Origin: an uncultured Eggerthellaceae bacterium
GTDB lineage: Bacteria; Actinomycetota; Coriobacteriia; Coriobacteriales; Eggerthellaceae
DNA length: 9,161 nt
NCBI GenBank assembly: GCA_946631805.1
Contig: CAMPAJ010000050.1
Span: forward strand, 1 to 9,161
Reading direction: 5' to 3'
Below, piece by piece: positions 1 to 5,981 of this stretch (position 1 is its first letter; each line of letters begins with the position of its first letter). The notes below the pieces were generated by a model. The model made no database searches, was not told where the DNA came from, and worked only from the letters and a program-made list of their open reading frames with translations. The translations under genes were made by a program, and so were the position numbers.

Positions 1-231
1 GGAGGCAGCTTCCGCGACGGTGTCGCCCGCGGCGTCCGAAGCGGCATCGTGAGCTGCAGCGGATGCGCCCTGCCCAGATTGCGTCGCGGCGGGAATTTGC
101 GCCCCGCCAAACGGGTTCGCGCCCGCAAAGGGAACGACGATGGCGACCACAGCCACAAGAACAACGGCCACGATTGCCGCCGTTACGCGGTTCTTCTTGA
201 GCCCGTATGTATGTGTGCTGCGGTTATCCAT
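1..231 (-). CDS. N-terminus of a membrane-anchored protein of unknown function (partial)
   Basis: On the minus strand an ATG at 231 opens a frame of 77 codons that reaches the left edge with no stop, so only the amino end is visible. I do not recognise the protein. It starts with a short basic cytoplasmic stretch (GLKKNR, residues 10-15), followed by one strong hydrophobic segment of about 18 residues rich in Val, Ala and Ile (about 16-33), then an extracytoplasmic-looking linker rich in Ala, Ser, Gly and Asp with little other composition (about 36-77). This is the pattern of a signal anchor or uncleaved signal peptide plus flexible spacer, as in wall- or membrane-tethered enzymes and binding proteins. 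There is no clear Shine-Dalgarno sequence before the ATG. The two other upstream ATGs are out of frame. The catalytic or binding domain, if any, lies outside the window. Good codon structure over the full stretch supports a real gene; the function is open. Confidence 0.75.
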   Translation of the reverse strand, partial: MDNRSTHTYGLKKNRVTAAIVAVVLVAVVAIVVPFAGANPFGGAQIPAATQSGQGASAAAHDAASDAAGDTVAEAAS

Positions 232-449
232 GGCATCATTCTCGCATGTGGTAGGTCCGATTCTTAATTTGTAACCAAAAAAGCAGTTGTTTGGCATGAT
301 TTAGTACGACAAGGCGCGCAAGGCTGTCCTTTCGATATGCCCGCTCCACACTTTCTGCTCGCCCGCTTTGCGGGAACGTCCGCCTTCGGCCGATTCGCCT
401 GATTTGCTGCTGCTTTGGCGCAGTGCGCGCTTGGGTGTTACGAGTGCGC

Positions 450-455
450 TACAAT
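450..455 (+). promoter_or_regulatory. Candidate -10 hexamer for ychF
   Basis: TACAAT matches the TATAAT consensus at five of six bases and lies 42 bases upstream of the ychF start. That would give a short leader carrying the ribosome binding site. No good -35 sits at a 16-18 base spacing; TTGGGT at 431-436 is too close (13 bases). The call is therefore tentative. Confidence 0.3.
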
Positions 456-485
456 GCTTTAGTTCATCTTTTGCATATGCGCACC

Positions 486-492
486 AAGGAGG
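486..492 (+). promoter_or_regulatory. Ribosome binding site that fixes the ychF start
   Basis: AAGGAGG is a perfect anti-16S match and ends four bases before the ATG at 497. It decides against the longer in-frame extension starting at 368. That extension would add 43 residues before the P-loop domain, whereas YchF proteins begin a few residues before the first beta strand. Confidence 0.85.
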
Positions 493-496
493 CCTC

Positions 497-1561
497 ATGG
501 CACTTTCCATAGGAATCGTCGGACTGCCCAACGTGGGCAAATCCACTTTGTTCAACGCGTTGACCAGCGCCGGCGCGCTGGCAGCCAACTATCCGTTTGC
601 CACTATCGAGCCCAACGTGGGCGTCGTGCCCGTGCCCGACGCGCGCTTGGACGAGCTCGCCAAGATCGACCATCCGGCGCAGATCGTGCCCGCCACGGTC
701 GAGTTCGTGGACATCGCCGGCCTGGTCGCGGGCGCATCGCGCGGCGAAGGCTTGGGCAACCAGTTTTTGGCCAACATCCGCGAGACCGACGCCATCTGCG
801 AGGTCGTGCGCTATTTCAGCGATCCGGACGTCGTGCACGTAGACGGCAAGGTCAACCCCTCGAGCGACGTCGAGACCATCAAGACCGAGCTCATCCTGGC
901 CGACATCGCCACCATCGAAAAAGCGCTGCCGCGCCTGGAGAAAGACGCCCGCCGCGACAAGGCGCTCGCCGCCAAGTTCGAAACCGCCAAGAAGGTGCTC
1001 GAGGGCCTGAACGAGGGCCATCGCGCGCGTACGCTCGACCTGACCGACGAGGAGCGCGAGGCGCTGTATGACCTTCACCTGCTGACCATGAAGCCCATCC
1101 TGTATGTGGCAAACGTCGACGAAGACCAGGTCACCGCTGACTTTGCAGAAATCGACGGCTGCACGCCCGTGCCCATTTCGGCCAAGATCGAAGCCGACCT
1201 GGCCGACATGGACCCCGAGGACGCCGCGATGTTCCTGGAGGAAATGGGGCTTTCGGAAAGCGGCCTCGCCCGTCTGGCGCGCGAGGCGTACGCCCTGCTG
1301 GGGCTGCAAAGCTACTTCACCAGCGGCGAGAAGGAGACCAAGGCCTGGACCATCCCCATCGGCGCAAAGGCCCCGCAGGCTGCAGGCGTCATCCACACCG
1401 ACTTCGAGCGCGGCTTCATCAAGGCCGAAACCGCCTCATACGAGGACTACGTCGCGCTCGGCGGCGAGAAGGGCTGCCGCGAAGCCGGCAAACTGCGCCA
1501 AGAGGGCAAGGAGTACGTCGTCCAAGACGGCGACGTCATGCACTTCAAGTTCAACGTGTAA
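497..1561 (+). CDS. ychF: Redox/ribosome-associated P-loop NTPase YchF (OLA1 family)
   Basis: The 354-residue product is a full-length YchF, close to the family's usual 360 or so. YchF/OLA1 is a cytoplasmic P-loop NTPase that binds ribosomes and prefers ATP to GTP; it is linked to stress and oxidative responses. The G1 motif GLPNVGKST is at residues 9-17, the switch region around YPFATIEPN at 32-40, and the G3 motif DIAGL at 72-76 followed by the family's GEGLGNQF block. The G4 position reads NVDE at 206-209, the Nxx[E] form typical of YchF and connected with its ATP preference, in place of NKxD. A helical insertion lies between G3 and G4. From about residue 270 a TGS domain runs to the end, closing with the family's MHFKFNV tail. 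The gene stands alone: 122 bases and a likely separate promoter come before the next gene. Nothing is odd; identity is essentially certain. Confidence 0.98.
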   Translation: MALSIGIVGLPNVGKSTLFNALTSAGALAANYPFATIEPNVGVVPVPDARLDELAKIDHPAQIVPATVEFVDIAGLVAGASRGEGLGNQFLANIRETDAICEVVRYFSDPDVVHVDGKVNPSSDVETIKTELILADIATIEKALPRLEKDARRDKALAAKFETAKKVLEGLNEGHRARTLDLTDEEREALYDLHLLTMKPILYVANVDEDQVTADFAEIDGCTPVPISAKIEADLADMDPEDAAMFLEEMGLSESGLARLAREAYALLGLQSYFTSGEKETKAWTIPIGAKAPQAAGVIHTDFERGFIKAETASYEDYVALGGEKGCREAGKLRQEGKEYVVQDGDVMHFKFNV

Positions 1562-1598
1562 ACGCATATAGGGTCGACGCATTAAAGGAGGCTGGCCG

Positions 1599-1655
1599 AT
1601 GCCATCTCGTCTTTTGCCAAAGCTGCCCCATATAAAATGCAAGGCGCAGTATTAG
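1599..1655 (+). CDS. Possible 18-residue leader peptide upstream of the PucR-type regulator
   Basis: An ATG at 1599 follows a very strong ribosome binding site (AAAGGAGG, 1584-1591) at seven bases and opens an 18-codon frame, MPSRLLPKLPHIKCKAQY, ending in TAG 28 bases before the regulator's start. The peptide is basic and proline-containing and matches nothing I know. The contrast is striking: this tiny frame has the best ribosome binding site in the region, while the regulator itself has almost none. It could be a regulatory leader peptide, could supply ribosomes to the regulator by reinitiation, or could be a chance frame behind a purine-rich stretch. With only 18 codons, codon use cannot decide it. 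Confidence 0.25.
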   Translation: MPSRLLPKLPHIKCKAQY

Positions 1656-1667
1656 CGATGGCAAAAG
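1611..1667 (+). promoter_or_regulatory. Inverted repeats in the regulator leader (possible attenuator or operator)
   Basis: CTTTTGCCA (1611-1619) is perfectly complementary to TGGCAAAAG (1659-1667), with 39 bases between. The right arm can instead pair through GATGGC (1657-1662) with GCCATC (1601-1606), so two mutually exclusive foldings exist. The right arm ends 16 bases before the regulator ATG, near the place where a ribosome would bind. A TAAAAT at 1633-1638 within the loop resembles a -10 element. The site may be an autoregulatory operator or an RNA switch. Chance is possible for a 9-base arm. Confidence 0.35.
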
Positions 1668-1683
1668 CACCTCAGCATGCGCA

Positions 1684-3189
1684 ATGAAGCTTACACTGGG
1701 TTACATAGCCAAACAATTGGGGGCTCATGTAGAGCGCGAAGCCGCGCCTGCTTCAAAACGCATGTACAGCCGTGCCCTTTTGGGCGACGGCGCCACCACA
1801 GACCCCGATTCGCGGACGCTTTACGTCGTATCCAAAGCACCAACGTCAGGGCAGTTCGCGGCTGGGTGCGGGTTCATCTTTGTGGGCGCGAATTTCCGTT
1901 CAAGTGATTGGGGCAACGCAGAGGTCGCCGTAGTTTCCGATGGCCGAAGCCTTCCCAACGTGCTTAACAGCCTCATGTTGCTGTTCGAAAAGCACGCACT
2001 ATGGGAGTTGGAAATAAGCAAGTTCTCGAGCATGCCCAACGGCTTGCAACGTACCTGCGATTACCTCTACGAGGTACTCGGCTACCCCTCGTATTGCGTC
2101 GACGATGGCTTCAAGGTGATGGCCATTCGCGGCGACGCAGACACCTACGAATCGGGATATGTGTGGAAACACCTCATAGACGACGGCTACCTGCCATGGA
2201 GCGTCGTCGAGACGCTCGTCGCAAAAAACGAGATAGCGGTCATGGAAGACGCCAACACTGCCACACTGGTAGACATCAGCAGCTTCAATACCCCGTTCAT
2301 CAGCTTGCCGATGCGCAGCAACGGCAAGCTTTTAGGCTATTTCTTCGTCGTCGGGCTCTCGCAAAGGCTCGGCAGCTACGATGTGGAACTCGTGAACGCG
2401 CTCGCGCCCACCTTGGCGTCTACGTTCATGAACACCGAGAACATCGCCCTTCTGCGCGGCGAACGTTACGAAAGCTTCCTTCGCGATCTCGTGCTCGGTA
2501 AGGCGTTCGGGCAAGAAACGATCAAACGCCGCTCACTGCTCCTGAACCTCAAGCCAGACGGCGAATACCTAGCATGCCTTTTTGACACGCGGGGAAAGCA
2601 CGACCTCGTGAGAAACGAGGTGCTCAGAACGCTCGGCGGCGATGACTCGTGCCTGACGCTCATGTTCGACGACATGACGTTCGCGCTCTACATGCTGAAC
2701 GAGCGCGCATCGACTCCAGCGCTGCAAAAACGCATAGCCCAAATTGTAAAGCACACGAAGTGCCGCGCAGGCATAAGCGAGCGTTTTTCGGGTATCGGCA
2801 ATGTAAAAACATATTACCAGCAGGCAAAACTTGCTGTTGAATACGCCCGGGAAGCGGAGTTTGCCCGCTTCGAGGACCAGTATTTCCAATCGCTCGCAAC
2901 CGCCATTGGCCGCCTCGACGGAGGCCCAAGCGTTTTCGTCAACCGCGATGCGCTCGCCCTGGCCAGCTACGACCGCCGCCATGGAACCGATTATTCCGCC
3001 ACGCTTTTCCATTATGCGCTTAACGGTTGCAACAGCGTGCGCACCGCCCAGTCATTGCACATTCATCGAAGCACGCTCACCTACCGCCTTGAAAAGATCA
3101 AAGACGTCTGCAGCTTCGATTTAGACGATCGCAGCAAGCTGCTTGCCACCGCGCTTTCGATTTACCTTTTAGACAACGATTCCGCATAA
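1684..3189 (+). CDS. PucR/CdaR-type transcriptional regulator
   Basis: The 501-residue protein has the C-terminal helix-turn-helix of the PucR/CdaR family (HTH_30). From about residue 420 the family pattern of Asp/His-Gly-Thr-Asp-Tyr, a Leu-rich helix and 'TAQSLHIHRSTLTYRLEKI' (about 450-470, H461-R462 in the recognition helix) is clear, followed by DLDDRSKLLATALSIYLL at the end. Residues about 120-250 look like a small ligand-binding (GAF-like) domain, and about 260-400 like the degenerate GGDEF-like domain of CdaR proteins. The first 110 residues resemble a PucR-type N-terminal domain only weakly. Such proteins activate adjacent catabolic genes on sensing a substrate. There is no membrane segment, so it acts in the cytoplasm. 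The ATG at 1684 is the only reasonable start, since an in-frame stop lies at 1633; its ribosome binding site is very weak. The gene precedes an MFS transporter and a UroD-fold enzyme on the same strand, which are its likely targets. Ligand unknown. Confidence 0.9.
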   Translation: MKLTLGYIAKQLGAHVEREAAPASKRMYSRALLGDGATTDPDSRTLYVVSKAPTSGQFAAGCGFIFVGANFRSSDWGNAEVAVVSDGRSLPNVLNSLMLLFEKHALWELEISKFSSMPNGLQRTCDYLYEVLGYPSYCVDDGFKVMAIRGDADTYESGYVWKHLIDDGYLPWSVVETLVAKNEIAVMEDANTATLVDISSFNTPFISLPMRSNGKLLGYFFVVGLSQRLGSYDVELVNALAPTLASTFMNTENIALLRGERYESFLRDLVLGKAFGQETIKRRSLLLNLKPDGEYLACLFDTRGKHDLVRNEVLRTLGGDDSCLTLMFDDMTFALYMLNERASTPALQKRIAQIVKHTKCRAGISERFSGIGNVKTYYQQAKLAVEYAREAEFARFEDQYFQSLATAIGRLDGGPSVFVNRDALALASYDRRHGTDYSATLFHYALNGCNSVRTAQSLHIHRSTLTYRLEKIKDVCSFDLDDRSKLLATALSIYLLDNDSA

Positions 3190-3217
3190 TTGTCCAAAAT
3201 TAAAAAACCAATATCCT
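3190..3217 (+). promoter_or_regulatory. Candidate promoter for the transporter-methyltransferase pair
   Basis: TTGTCC (3190-3195), 16 bases, then TATCCT (3212-3217) make a modest sigma-70-like pair, four of six matches each, set in the most AT-rich stretch nearby and starting directly after the regulator stop codon. A GGCC-AAG-GGCC mini-palindrome (3269-3279) lies downstream in the presumed leader and could be an operator. I see no clear terminator for the regulator gene, so readthrough from it is also possible. Confidence 0.3.
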
Positions 3218-3321
3218 TAACACGGCTGATGTAAGCGCACATGGGCCACTCTATCATGCTGCTTGTATGGCCAAGGGCCGATATCGCGCGAATCGACCCT
3301 TTTCGTAAATGCAGTAATCGA

Positions 3322-3328
3322 AGGGAGG
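3322..3328 (+). promoter_or_regulatory. Ribosome binding site that fixes the OFA-type transporter start
   Basis: AGGGAGG is five bases from the ATG at 3334. It favours this start over an in-frame ATG at 3241, which has no such site and would place 31 non-conserved residues before the cytoplasmic tail that leads into transmembrane helix 1. Confidence 0.8.
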
Positions 3329-3333
3329 AATTC

Positions 3334-4662
3334 ATGGCAGCTCAAACAGCTAAAAGACAAGGGTTCCATTATGGATACCTAATCGTGTTATCGTGTATCT
3401 TCATCTGCTTTGGCCCATGCGCACTCGTGTTATCATGCGCCGGCATCTACTTCAGGCCGGTTTCAGCAGATTTGGGCATTGACCCCGGCATGGCAAGCTA
3501 TTACCTGACCGCCTTGTTCGCAGGCAGCTTCTTGTCGTTACCGTTTTCGGGCAAGCTGCTCCAGGGCAAGGACGCGCGCCTGTGCGTGACGGCAAGCTCC
3601 CTGCTCGTCGCAGTGGTATTCTTTGCACTTTCGTTTACAATGTCGCTTCCGTATTTCATCGCATGCGGTTTCGTCATGGGGCTTGCAATCCCCATGCTGC
3701 TCTACCTGGCGGCACCTGTGCTCATTAACCGTTGGTTTGTCAAGCGCGCCGGTTTCTTCGTGGGCATCGCCATGGCTTTCACGGGTATCGGCGGTGTCGT
3801 GTTCAATCCCATCGGCACGTATTTCATCACGACCGTGGGCTGGGCTGTTGGCTACCGCGTTTTCGCCGTCATCACGCTGATCACCACGTTGCCGTTTTCC
3901 CTGTTCGTCATCAGGAGCTATCCGCAAGATAAGGGCCTTGAGGCTTTCGGCGCCGAAGGCGCTGACGCCAGCGGCGCAAGCGCCGTGCAGTCAGCACAAG
4001 CTGGCATGAAGGCGTCCGAAGCCTTCAGGACCAAGGAATTCGTCCTCATCTTCATCTGGACCCTGTTCGTCAACATCTGCATGTACGCCTACATCATCTT
4101 GGCGACGTTCATCGGTGGCATGGAAGTCGCGGGCGTCGAGAATGTTCTGACGTTTGCAGGATTCGCTGTTTCGGTGGCTATGGTCGGCCAGACTCTCGGC
4201 AAGGTCGCGTTCGGCGTCATCGGCGACAAGAGTCCGCAGATTTGCATCATCATCGGCTTTGCCGCCGGAATTATAGGCCTCCTTTGCTTCCAGTTCATCC
4301 CGGCCACCCAGGCGAGCATCCTCATCGCAGCCTTCCTCGTCGGCATGTTCGCATCGCTCACGAACGTTGTGCTGCCCATCATGACGCGCCGCGTGTTCGG
4401 CACGTTGGAGTACAGCGACATCTACTCACGTATTTCGATGGCGGCATCGTTGGGCGGCATCGTATACGCCCTTATCTGGGGCACGCTTCACACGATCACC
4501 GGCAGCTGGGCGCCGATGTTCATTGGCGAAGCCATCATGATGGCAATCTGCATAGCAATTGGCCTGGCGGTAATGGGCAGCGAATCCAAGATGCGCGCAC
4601 GCTGGGTCACGGCCGATGAAAAACCCGCTCAAATTGCATCCCAGCCCGAAACTCAAGAATAA
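3334..4662 (+). CDS. MFS transporter, oxalate:formate antiporter (OFA)-like
   Basis: The 442-residue protein is a major facilitator with about twelve hydrophobic segments in two sets of six. The first begins near residue 15 (HYGYLIVLSCIFICFG) after a short basic tail. A hydrophilic loop of about 40 residues, rich in Ala, Gly and Ser (about 192-233), separates the halves. The opening YGYLIV helix followed by an Ile-Tyr-Phe-Arg-Pro segment, the MTRRVFGTLEYSDIYS segment between helices 10 and 11, and the overall length resemble the OFA/monocarboxylate branch, which moves small carboxylates by antiport or proton symport in the inner membrane. Substrate cannot be read from the sequence. It lies 144 bases after a PucR-type regulator and 122 bases before a UroD-fold methyltransferase-like gene on the same strand. 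That suggests it imports the substrate, or exchanges substrate for product, of that enzyme. A 20-residue polar tail ends the protein. Confidence 0.88.
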   Translation: MAAQTAKRQGFHYGYLIVLSCIFICFGPCALVLSCAGIYFRPVSADLGIDPGMASYYLTALFAGSFLSLPFSGKLLQGKDARLCVTASSLLVAVVFFALSFTMSLPYFIACGFVMGLAIPMLLYLAAPVLINRWFVKRAGFFVGIAMAFTGIGGVVFNPIGTYFITTVGWAVGYRVFAVITLITTLPFSLFVIRSYPQDKGLEAFGAEGADASGASAVQSAQAGMKASEAFRTKEFVLIFIWTLFVNICMYAYIILATFIGGMEVAGVENVLTFAGFAVSVAMVGQTLGKVAFGVIGDKSPQICIIIGFAAGIIGLLCFQFIPATQASILIAAFLVGMFASLTNVVLPIMTRRVFGTLEYSDIYSRISMAASLGGIVYALIWGTLHTITGSWAPMFIGEAIMMAICIAIGLAVMGSESKMRARWVTADEKPAQIASQPETQE

Positions 4663-4773
4663 ACCGGGCGCATAAGCACCAGCGTAACCCGTTAAACACC
4701 TTGCCTTGCGTTCAGCTCAAGCCATGTGGGCAATCGACGCAACGCGACAACAGTAAAGCAAGCAACAAGAATC

Positions 4774-4779
4774 AAGGAG
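4774..4779 (+). promoter_or_regulatory. Ribosome binding site that fixes the UroD-fold enzyme start
   Basis: AAGGAG lies five bases before the ATG at 4785. The longer in-frame start at 4701 would add 28 polar residues with no conserved character, and it has no comparable site. Confidence 0.85.
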
Positions 4780-4784
4780 CAATC

Positions 4785-5903
4785 ATGGGACTGTACGAAG
4801 AAAGACTCGACCGCATCCGCGCAGCAGTGGCTCTTGAACCCGTCGACAAGATTCCGTTTATCAACGCAGGATCGGCCTTCAACGCCGCCATGCAGGGCGT
4901 CGAGCTGGCAGATTTCCTGGAAGATTTGGATCTGCAATGCACCACGAGCATCGAAGCTTCCACCAAGATGGGCGTCGACGCCGTGCAAACAGCCGTATTC
5001 GCCGCCCGCTCGCTTTCGATCCTATGGCTTTCGAAGGTGAAAGTCCCCGGCCAGGAGCTCGGGCGCAACGAGCTTTGGCAGGTCGATGAACTCGAGCTTA
5101 TCGAGCAGGAAGACTACGATCGCATCTTGGAAATGGAATATGCGGCATGGCGTGCCGATTTCATCGAGCGCACGTTCGGCCCCATCCCGACCCTCGTCGG
5201 CGACACGCCCAAATTCCGCCCCACGGCCGTTCAGCGCTTCAAAGAGGCAGGGTTGCCCATCGTGCTCGGCGGCACGGTCTGCTCTCCTTTCGAGACGCTC
5301 TGCGGCGGGCGGACGCTGATGAACTTCCTCACCGAGGACCTGTTCGAGATTCCCGACAAGCTCGAGAAGGTCTTCGCCGAAGTGCATGAGACGACCATGC
5401 GCGAAACCGAGAACACCCTGGCAAACGCCAAGGGCGACGCCAAACCCATCGGCATGTGGGTCGGCGGCTGGCGCGGCACGCCCAGCACGCTGGGCACGGA
5501 GGCGTTCCGCAAGTGGTCGTGGCCCTACATGCGCGAATACGTCGATCTGCTCAACCAGTACGACGTCATCCCCATTATGCACCTCGATTCCAACTGGAAC
5601 GCCGGTTTCGAGGCCTTCAAGGAGCTTGCGCCCAAGTCGGCCATCGTCGCGCTCGACGGCCAAAGCGACATCTTCCTGGCCAAGGAAGTCATCGGCGACA
5701 GGCTGTGCATCATGGGCGATGTGAACGCAACCATGCTGGCCTTCGGAACAGAGCAGGAAGTTTTCGATTACACGACGAAGCTGTGCCGCGAGATTGGCCC
5801 GACCGGCTACATCGTCGCCTCGGGGTGCGACATCCCCTTCAACGCGAAGCCCGAAAACGTCATGGCAATGGGTAAAGCCGTGAAAGCCGCCGCAAAAGCC
5901 TAG
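4785..5903 (+). CDS. Uroporphyrinogen decarboxylase-fold protein, probable corrinoid-linked methyltransferase
   Basis: The 372-residue protein belongs to the UroD/MtaA superfamily, shown by the N-terminal ERLDRIRAAVALEPVDKIPF block, the central LGGTVCSPFETLCGG region and the C-terminal GYIVASGCDIPFNAKPENV block. True HemE makes coproporphyrinogen from uroporphyrinogen. This protein lacks HemE's usual FAGRYMPEY-type start, so a methyltransferase role is more likely. MtaA/MtbA bind zinc with His-x-Cys plus a distant Cys. Here the first element is HLD (H266, D268), while C348 in SGCD aligns with the distant Cys; C308 is an extra Cys. E280, C308 and C348 have spacings X27 and X39, resembling as I recall the D-X27-C-X39-C pattern of anaerobic O-demethylase methyltransferases I. 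No corrinoid protein gene is in the window. Neighbours (PucR-type regulator, OFA-like transporter) fit use of an imported methylated carboxylate. It is cytoplasmic; substrate unknown. Confidence 0.85.
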   Translation: MGLYEERLDRIRAAVALEPVDKIPFINAGSAFNAAMQGVELADFLEDLDLQCTTSIEASTKMGVDAVQTAVFAARSLSILWLSKVKVPGQELGRNELWQVDELELIEQEDYDRILEMEYAAWRADFIERTFGPIPTLVGDTPKFRPTAVQRFKEAGLPIVLGGTVCSPFETLCGGRTLMNFLTEDLFEIPDKLEKVFAEVHETTMRETENTLANAKGDAKPIGMWVGGWRGTPSTLGTEAFRKWSWPYMREYVDLLNQYDVIPIMHLDSNWNAGFEAFKELAPKSAIVALDGQSDIFLAKEVIGDRLCIMGDVNATMLAFGTEQEVFDYTTKLCREIGPTGYIVASGCDIPFNAKPENVMAMGKAVKAAAKA

Positions 5904-5931
5904 CCAGGTTTACGCGCAACCTCATCCTACA

Positions 5932-5968
5932 AATGTGCATTCTGACCCCTGGGGTTAGAATGCACATT
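5932..5968. repeat. 37-base near-perfect palindrome between convergent genes
   Basis: AATGTGCATTCT (5932-5943) pairs exactly with AGAATGCACATT (5957-5968). A G:T wobble (5944/5956) follows, then ACCCC (5945-5949) pairs with GGGGT (5951-5955) around a single T. The whole makes an 18-pair stem. It lies between two convergent genes, where a two-way terminator is expected, and could work as one. However, neither side has a T-run, and the length and symmetry are more like a dispersed palindromic repeat or a protein-binding site. Confidence 0.85.
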
Positions 5969-5981
5969 CGGGCGTAATTCG

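Larger units (their letters stand above)
232..496. other. Divergent intergenic region between the membrane-anchored protein gene and ychF
   Basis: These 265 bases separate two divergently transcribed genes and should carry both promoters. The part near 255-290 is AT-rich, in line with promoter DNA for the leftward gene, but I see no convincing -35/-10 pair there. A small hairpin (CCCGC at 362-366, GCGGG at 370-374) has no T-run after it. A TACAAT hexamer at 450-455 is the best -10 candidate for ychF. Reading frames that cross this stretch, including an in-frame upstream extension of ychF, have no conserved character, so I regard it as non-coding. Confidence 0.6.

Noticed and set aside
49..267. 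A 72-codon plus-strand frame at the left edge
   Set aside because: It overlaps the minus-strand gene that begins at 231, which has a clear membrane-anchor pattern. The plus-strand product is Cys/Arg-rich with no recognisable feature.
368..496. In-frame upstream extension of ychF
   Set aside because: The perfect AAGGAGG before 497 and the family's N-terminal length fix the later start; the extension also covers the probable promoter.
301..588. A 95-codon minus-strand frame over the ychF 5' end
   Set aside because: A large part is antisense to the ychF P-loop coding region; no ribosome binding site or domain is visible.
464..1396. A 310-codon open frame on the minus strand inside ychF
   Set aside because: It is antisense to a certain gene with strong codon bias; high GC in third positions keeps the opposite strand open. 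The translation shows no known domain.
1579..1589. GCATTAAAGG shared with the palindrome at 7309-7318
   Set aside because: A ten-base match without the palindromic partner is within chance over 9 kb, and here it forms part of a ribosome binding site.
3241..3333. In-frame upstream extension of the OFA-like transporter
   Set aside because: No ribosome binding site at 3241, while a strong one precedes 3334; the added residues have no MFS character.
4662..4784. Possible terminator or separate promoter between the transporter and the UroD-fold gene
   Set aside because: Only a weak CGGG/CCCG pairing and no T-run or hexamer pair could be found, so co-transcription is the simpler reading.
5022..5663. 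A 213-codon minus-strand frame inside the UroD-fold gene
   Set aside because: Antisense shadow of a recognised protein-coding gene, with no ribosome binding site or domain character.
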